From assembly GCA_035758845.1 (NCBI GenBank), contig DASTVZ010000012.1, positions 38,039-102,038 of the forward strand: 64,000 bases of DNA. Direction: 5' to 3'. Position numbers and translations under genes: made by a program. The notes under the pieces are model-generated. The model saw only the letters and a list, made by a program, of their open reading frames with translations. It made no database searches and was not told where the DNA came from. This DNA comes from JALZOC01 sp035758845 (GTDB lineage: Bacteria; Acidobacteriota; Vicinamibacteria; Vicinamibacterales; 2-12-FULL-66-21). Below are positions 60,519 through 64,000 of this stretch, in pieces. Within the stretch, counting starts at the first letter, position 1, and each line of letters starts with the position of its first letter.

Positions 60519-61475
60519 ATGGATCTGAGACAGCTGGAGATTCTGCGTGCGATTGCCGAGAGCGGCTCGTTCACGGCGGCCGGCGCCCGCCTGAACGTCT
60601 CGCAATCGGCAATCAGCCGTCAGATCCTGCTGCTCGAGGAAGAATTCAAGGAGCCGCTCTTTATCCGCTTCGGCCGGCGGATCCAGATCACGCCGACGGG
60701 CGAAGTCCTCCTGCAGTTGAGCCATCGCGTCTTCGCCGACATCCGCGACACCTCCGAGAGCATCCTCGACACGAAGAAGAAGCTGTCGGGGACGTTGCGG
60801 CTGGTCGGCGGGATGACGGTGTGTCTCTACGTCTTTCCTCCCCTGCTGAAAGAGTTCCGCCGTCGCCACCCCGACGTTGATATCAAGGTGATCACGGGTG
60901 GCACGCCACGGCTGCTGCGCAAGCTTCGTTCTGGTGCCGCCGATCTCGGTTTGCTGACGTTGCCGACCGACGACTCGGCGCTGGCGACGGTTCCAGTCAT
61001 TCACGAGGAGCTGCTTCTCGTTGCGCCTCCGGCGAACCGTCTCGCCAACGGCCGCGCGGTGCCCCCTTCTTCACTGGTGGGCCAGCCATTTATCCTGTTC
61101 GAGCAAGGCTCGAACACCCGACGCGTGATCGACGAATTCTTCGTTCGCGCTGAAATCAAGCCCCGCGTGGTTGCCGAAACCGAAAACGTCGAAATCATCA
61201 AGTCGATGGTCGCGTCAGGCCTCGGCGTCAGTATCGTGCCCTACCAATCGGTGGCGCGGGAGATTCGCGGCGGCACGCTGTCGTTCGCGCGCATCGAAGG
61301 ACAGAAACTCGTCCGCGAGACGGGGTGGGTCCACCTCAAAGCCGATCGCGTGCCACGAATGGTTCGCGAAATGATGGACACGCTCACGAGAATTCTTCCG
61401 CGCCTGCGGCTTGCTCCGCCGGGCGGACAACGGCGGATCCACGCCCGCGACGCTGAGCCGGTCGCCGCCGACTGA
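60519..61475 (+). CDS. LysR-family transcriptional regulator
   Basis: 318 residues with N-terminal HTH (LEILRAIAESGSFTAAGARLNVSQSAISRQILLLEEEF) and a LysR substrate-binding domain (LSGTLRLVGGMTVCLYVFPPLL, EIIKSMVASGLGVSIVPYQSV). It lies 9 bp after ilvC and 8 bp before ureA, so it bridges the ilv and ure genes on one transcript. Candidate functions are IlvY-like control of ilvC or nitrogen control of urease; the sequence does not decide. Confidence 0.9.
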   Translation: MDLRQLEILRAIAESGSFTAAGARLNVSQSAISRQILLLEEEFKEPLFIRFGRRIQITPTGEVLLQLSHRVFADIRDTSESILDTKKKLSGTLRLVGGMTVCLYVFPPLLKEFRRRHPDVDIKVITGGTPRLLRKLRSGAADLGLLTLPTDDSALATVPVIHEELLLVAPPANRLANGRAVPPSSLVGQPFILFEQGSNTRRVIDEFFVRAEIKPRVVAETENVEIIKSMVASGLGVSIVPYQSVAREIRGGTLSFARIEGQKLVRETGWVHLKADRVPRMVREMMDTLTRILPRLRLAPPGGQRRIHARDAEPVAAD

Positions 61476-61483
61476 CCGACGCC

Positions 61484-61786
61484 ATGCGCCTCACCGAACG
61501 CGAAATCGACAAGCTGCTGATCTTCACCGCCGCCGATGTCGCACGCCGCCGGAAAGCGCGCGGTTTGAAACTCAACCATCCTGAAGCGGTCGCGCTCATC
61601 ACCGCCGAAGTCCTCGAAGGCGTCCGCGACGGCAAGACTGTCGCCGAGTTGATGACGCTCGGCGCCCGGATCCTGACGCGCGACGATGTCATGGAGGGGG
61701 TTCCGGAGATGATTCACGAAGTGCAGGTCGAGGGCACCTTTCCCGACGGCACGAAGCTCGTGACCGTTCACGATCCGATCCGGTGA
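61484..61786 (+). CDS. ureA: Urease gamma subunit
   Basis: 100 residues: MRLTEREIDKLLIFTAADVA, LNHPEAVALITAEVLEGVRDGKTVAELM, EGVPEMIHEVQVEGTFPDGTKLVTVHDPI, all family-typical. It is separated from ureB by 3 bp. Structural subunit of the urea amidohydrolase. Confidence 0.97.
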   Translation: MRLTEREIDKLLIFTAADVARRRKARGLKLNHPEAVALITAEVLEGVRDGKTVAELMTLGARILTRDDVMEGVPEMIHEVQVEGTFPDGTKLVTVHDPIR

Positions 61787-61789
61787 CGC

Positions 61790-62158
61790 ATGATCCCCGG
61801 CGAATACATCCTTCGCGACGAGCCGATCGAGCTCAATGCCACGGCAGTGCGCGTACGATTGCGCGTCGATAACCACGGCGATCGCCCGATTCAGGTGGGC
61901 TCACACACGCATTTCTTCGAGGTGAACCGGTATCTGCGGTTCGATCGCCGCCAGGCCTATGGCTACAGGCTCGACATCCCTGCCGGAACCGCGCTTCGCT
62001 TCGAACCTGGGGAAGGACGAGAGGTCGACCTCGTGCCCTTCGCTGGCCGCCGGATCGCATTCGGCATGAACGCGCTCGTCAATGGTCCGCTGGATGCGGC
62101 CGCGGACAGCGTGTTCAATCGCGCATCTGAACTGGGATTTACGAAAGGCGTGAAGTGA
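61790..62158 (+). CDS. ureB: Urease beta subunit
   Basis: 122 residues: MIPGEYILRDEPIELNA, RPIQVGSHTHFFEVNRYLRFDR, PAGTALRFEPGEGREVDLVPFAG. Canonical UreB length and motifs. Its stop overlaps ureC as GTGA. Confidence 0.97.
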   Translation: MIPGEYILRDEPIELNATAVRVRLRVDNHGDRPIQVGSHTHFFEVNRYLRFDRRQAYGYRLDIPAGTALRFEPGEGREVDLVPFAGRRIAFGMNALVNGPLDAAADSVFNRASELGFTKGVK

Positions 62159-63861
62159 AGATTCCGCGACGGACCTACGCGGACCTCTATGGACCGACCA
62201 TCGGCGATCGTGTCCGGCTCGCTGACACGGGTTTGTTGATCGAGATCGAGAAAGACTTTGCGCGATACGGCGAGGAAGTGGTCTTCGGCGGCGGCAAAGT
62301 CATTCGCGACGGCCAAGGCCAGTCGCAAGCGAGCCGTGCGTCAGGTGCACCCGATCTCGTCATCACCAACGCGGTTGTGCTCGATCATTGGGGCATTGTC
62401 AAAGCCGATGTCGGTGTTCGTGACGGGCGAATTACCGCCATCGGGAAGGCAGGGAACGCCGACATTCAGGACGATGTGACGCCGGGGCTTGAAATCGGTC
62501 CCTCTACCGAGATCATCGCTGGCGAGCATCGCATCCTGACTGCGGGTGGTATCGATTCGCACATTCACTTCATCAGTCCGCAACAGGCCTGGGAGGCTCT
62601 CTACAGCGGCGTCACCACGATGATTGGCGGCGGGACCGGTCCTGCCGATGGCACGCGCGCAACCACCTGCACGCCCGGTGAGTGGAACATCCATCGCATG
62701 CTCGAGGCTGCTGAAGGGCTGCCGCTCAACTTCGGATTTCTCGGCAAAGGGAACGCGACGCGTGCCGAAGCGCTCGTGGAGCAGATCGAAGCCGGCGCGA
62801 TTGGGTTGAAGCTCCACGAAGACTGGGGTACCACGCCGGCCGCCATCGACACCGCGCTCACCGTCGCGGACGAGCACGACGTGCAGATTGCGATTCACAC
62901 CGACACGCTGAACGAGTCAGGATTTGTCGAGGACACGCTCGCGGCATTCAAAGGACGGACGATTCACACGTATCACAGCGAGGGCGCTGGCGGCGGCCAC
63001 GCACCGGACATCCTGAAGGTGTGCGCGCATCCGAACGTTCTTCCTTCCAGCACGAACCCGACGATGCCGTATACGGCGAATACGCTCGATGAGCATCTCG
63101 ACATGCTGATGGTGTGCCATCACCTGAATTCGCAGGTACCTGAAGATGTCGCATTCGCCGAGTCGCGCATCCGTCCCGAGACGATGGCGGCTGAGGACGT
63201 GCTCCACGATCTCGGGGCGATCAGCATGATGTCGTCTGATTCGCAGGCGATGGGGCGGGTCGGCGAAGTGATCACCCGGACATGGCAGACCGCGCATGTG
63301 ATGAAACAGACTCGCGGCTCCCTTCCGGGAGACACGAGTCAGCACGACAACTTACGCGCTCGCCGTTACGTCGCGAAGTACACAATCAATCCGGCAATCG
63401 CGCACGGGATTGCGGATTACGTCGGCTCGATCGCGGTCGGCAAACGCGCCGACCTCACGTTATGGTCGCCCGCGTTCTTCGGCGTGAAGCCGGATTTGAT
63501 TCTCGTCGGTGGGTTCATTGTCGCCGCACTCATGGGCGATCCGAACGCATCTATTCCGACGCCCGAACCGGTCAGATACCGTCCGATGTTCGGCGCGTTC
63601 GGTCGGGCACGCGACTCGGTCGCCGCAACATTCGTGTCGCGCACATCGCTCGATCGTAAGAAGCTGCCGCCCTCATTACGACGAACGCTCTTAGCGGTGC
63701 GCAACACACGCGGGATCGGCAAACGTAACATGGTTCTGAACGACGCCATGCCATCGATTGACATCGATCCCGAACGATACACCGTGACCATCGATGGCGA
63801 GAGGATCGAGCCGCGGCCGGCGACGTCCCTGCCGCTCGCGCAACGGTATTTCCTCTTTTGA
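62155..63861 (+). CDS. ureC: Urease alpha (catalytic) subunit
   Basis: 568 residues from a GTG at 62155. Nickel-site features: GGIDSHIHFI, carbamylated-lysine region IGLKLHEDWGTTP, IHTYHSEGAGGGHAPDI, and the mobile-flap segment VCHHLNSQVPEDVAFAESRIR with the flap His. All key residues look present. It requires UreDEFG for nickel loading; these would lie downstream of the window edge. Confidence 0.98.
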   Translation: MKIPRRTYADLYGPTIGDRVRLADTGLLIEIEKDFARYGEEVVFGGGKVIRDGQGQSQASRASGAPDLVITNAVVLDHWGIVKADVGVRDGRITAIGKAGNADIQDDVTPGLEIGPSTEIIAGEHRILTAGGIDSHIHFISPQQAWEALYSGVTTMIGGGTGPADGTRATTCTPGEWNIHRMLEAAEGLPLNFGFLGKGNATRAEALVEQIEAGAIGLKLHEDWGTTPAAIDTALTVADEHDVQIAIHTDTLNESGFVEDTLAAFKGRTIHTYHSEGAGGGHAPDILKVCAHPNVLPSSTNPTMPYTANTLDEHLDMLMVCHHLNSQVPEDVAFAESRIRPETMAAEDVLHDLGAISMMSSDSQAMGRVGEVITRTWQTAHVMKQTRGSLPGDTSQHDNLRARRYVAKYTINPAIAHGIADYVGSIAVGKRADLTLWSPAFFGVKPDLILVGGFIVAALMGDPNASIPTPEPVRYRPMFGAFGRARDSVAATFVSRTSLDRKKLPPSLRRTLLAVRNTRGIGKRNMVLNDAMPSIDIDPERYTVTIDGERIEPRPATSLPLAQRYFLF

Positions 63862-63869
63862 TCTCTCCG

Positions 63870-63936
63870 TTTGCCTGTTCCTTTTGCCCGTTCCTTTTGC
63901 CTTTACCTTTTCCCTTTTCCCTTTTACCTTTTCCCT
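63870..63936 (+). repeat. CCTTTTG/CCCTTTT tract downstream of ureC
   Basis: Roughly nine imperfect heptamers (TTTGCCTGTTC, CCTTTTGCC, CCTTTTC, CCTTTTA). It is the longest of the four pyrimidine tracts in this window and separates ureC from the next open frame. Confidence 0.65.
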
Positions 63937-63946
63937 TCATAGCACT

Positions 63947-64000
63947 ATGGCCTCTTCGTCCACCCCAATTCCGGTGCGCGTCCTTCATCCGCATGGTGAG
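63947..64000 (+). CDS. Start of a downstream open frame, cut by the window end
   Basis: 18 codons from ATG 63947 (MASSSTPIPVRVLHPHGE). By position after ureC an accessory protein such as UreE is expected, but too little is visible to identify it. There is no Shine-Dalgarno sequence; the upstream bases are the pyrimidine tract. Confidence 0.35.
   Translation, partial: MASSSTPIPVRVLHPHGE

Overview
The window is dense, GC-rich bacterial chromosome with no mobile element, phage or CRISPR. The gene set (SEDS/PBP with a Ser/Thr kinase, PP2C and FHA proteins, several NtrC-type regulators, DUF3052, secreted amidohydrolase, siroheme-dependent sulfite reductase) and the many short degenerate intergenic repeats suggest an Acidobacteriota, probably Vicinamibacteria-like. 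That is inference from content; no rRNA gene is present to confirm it.

Layout. 0-4.5 kb: TPR protein, PilT ATPase, membrane hydrolase, RecA. 4.5-13.9 kb (minus strand): a tightly overlapped cell-wall/division control operon with an FHA protein, a 1117-residue SEDS-transpeptidase fusion, a Ser/Thr kinase, a PP2C phosphatase, a 31-residue membrane peptide, a second FHA protein and, upstream, an FtsB-like protein. tRNA-Phe follows. 14-30 kb: nitrilase homologue, two-component system, ABC-2 exporter, RsgA, glycogen/trehalose enzymes, hybrid kinase, and a MarR-SRPBCC-DUF3052-ClpP operon. 30-38 kb: efflux adaptor and ATPase with an NtrC/NtrY pair, PepSY lipoprotein, metzincin-like protein, MscS channel. 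38-43 kb: DeoC, RpiB, Hpt, secreted amidohydrolase, Upp, citryl-CoA lyase-like protein. 43-64 kb: amino-acid biosynthesis (sulfite reduction/siroheme/ThrB/ThrC-like/MoaD-MoeB-rhodanese; Hom-ThrC; PheA-IlvD-IlvB-IlvN-IlvC-LysR) and then urease UreABC.

The most interesting signal lies in the gaps between the biosynthetic operons. Three consecutive leader regions in under 4 kb each carry a tiny open frame loaded with codons for the amino acid made by the operon behind it, followed by an intrinsic terminator and by mutually exclusive RNA pairings: a cysteine-run peptide (50457-50540) before the sulfite-reduction operon, a Thr-Ile-Thr-Ile-Thr peptide (53557-53652) before hom-thrC, and a Val-Val-Gly-Val-Val peptide (54042-54140) before pheA-ilvDBNC. 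They look like ribosome-mediated transcription attenuators for Cys, Thr/Ile and Val/Ile.

How the genes may work together: the cysteine-controlled operon makes siroheme, reduces sulfite, and contains a protein that fuses sulfur carrier, activating enzyme and rhodanese beside homoserine kinase and a threonine-synthase-like PLP enzyme. This raises the possibility of carrier-bound sulfur incorporation. The kinase cluster resembles the actinobacterial fhaA-fhaB-pstP-rodA-pbpA-pknA-pknB locus, reassembled with RodA and PbpA in one chain. DeoC and RpiB carry N-terminal extensions like those of microcompartment cargo enzymes.
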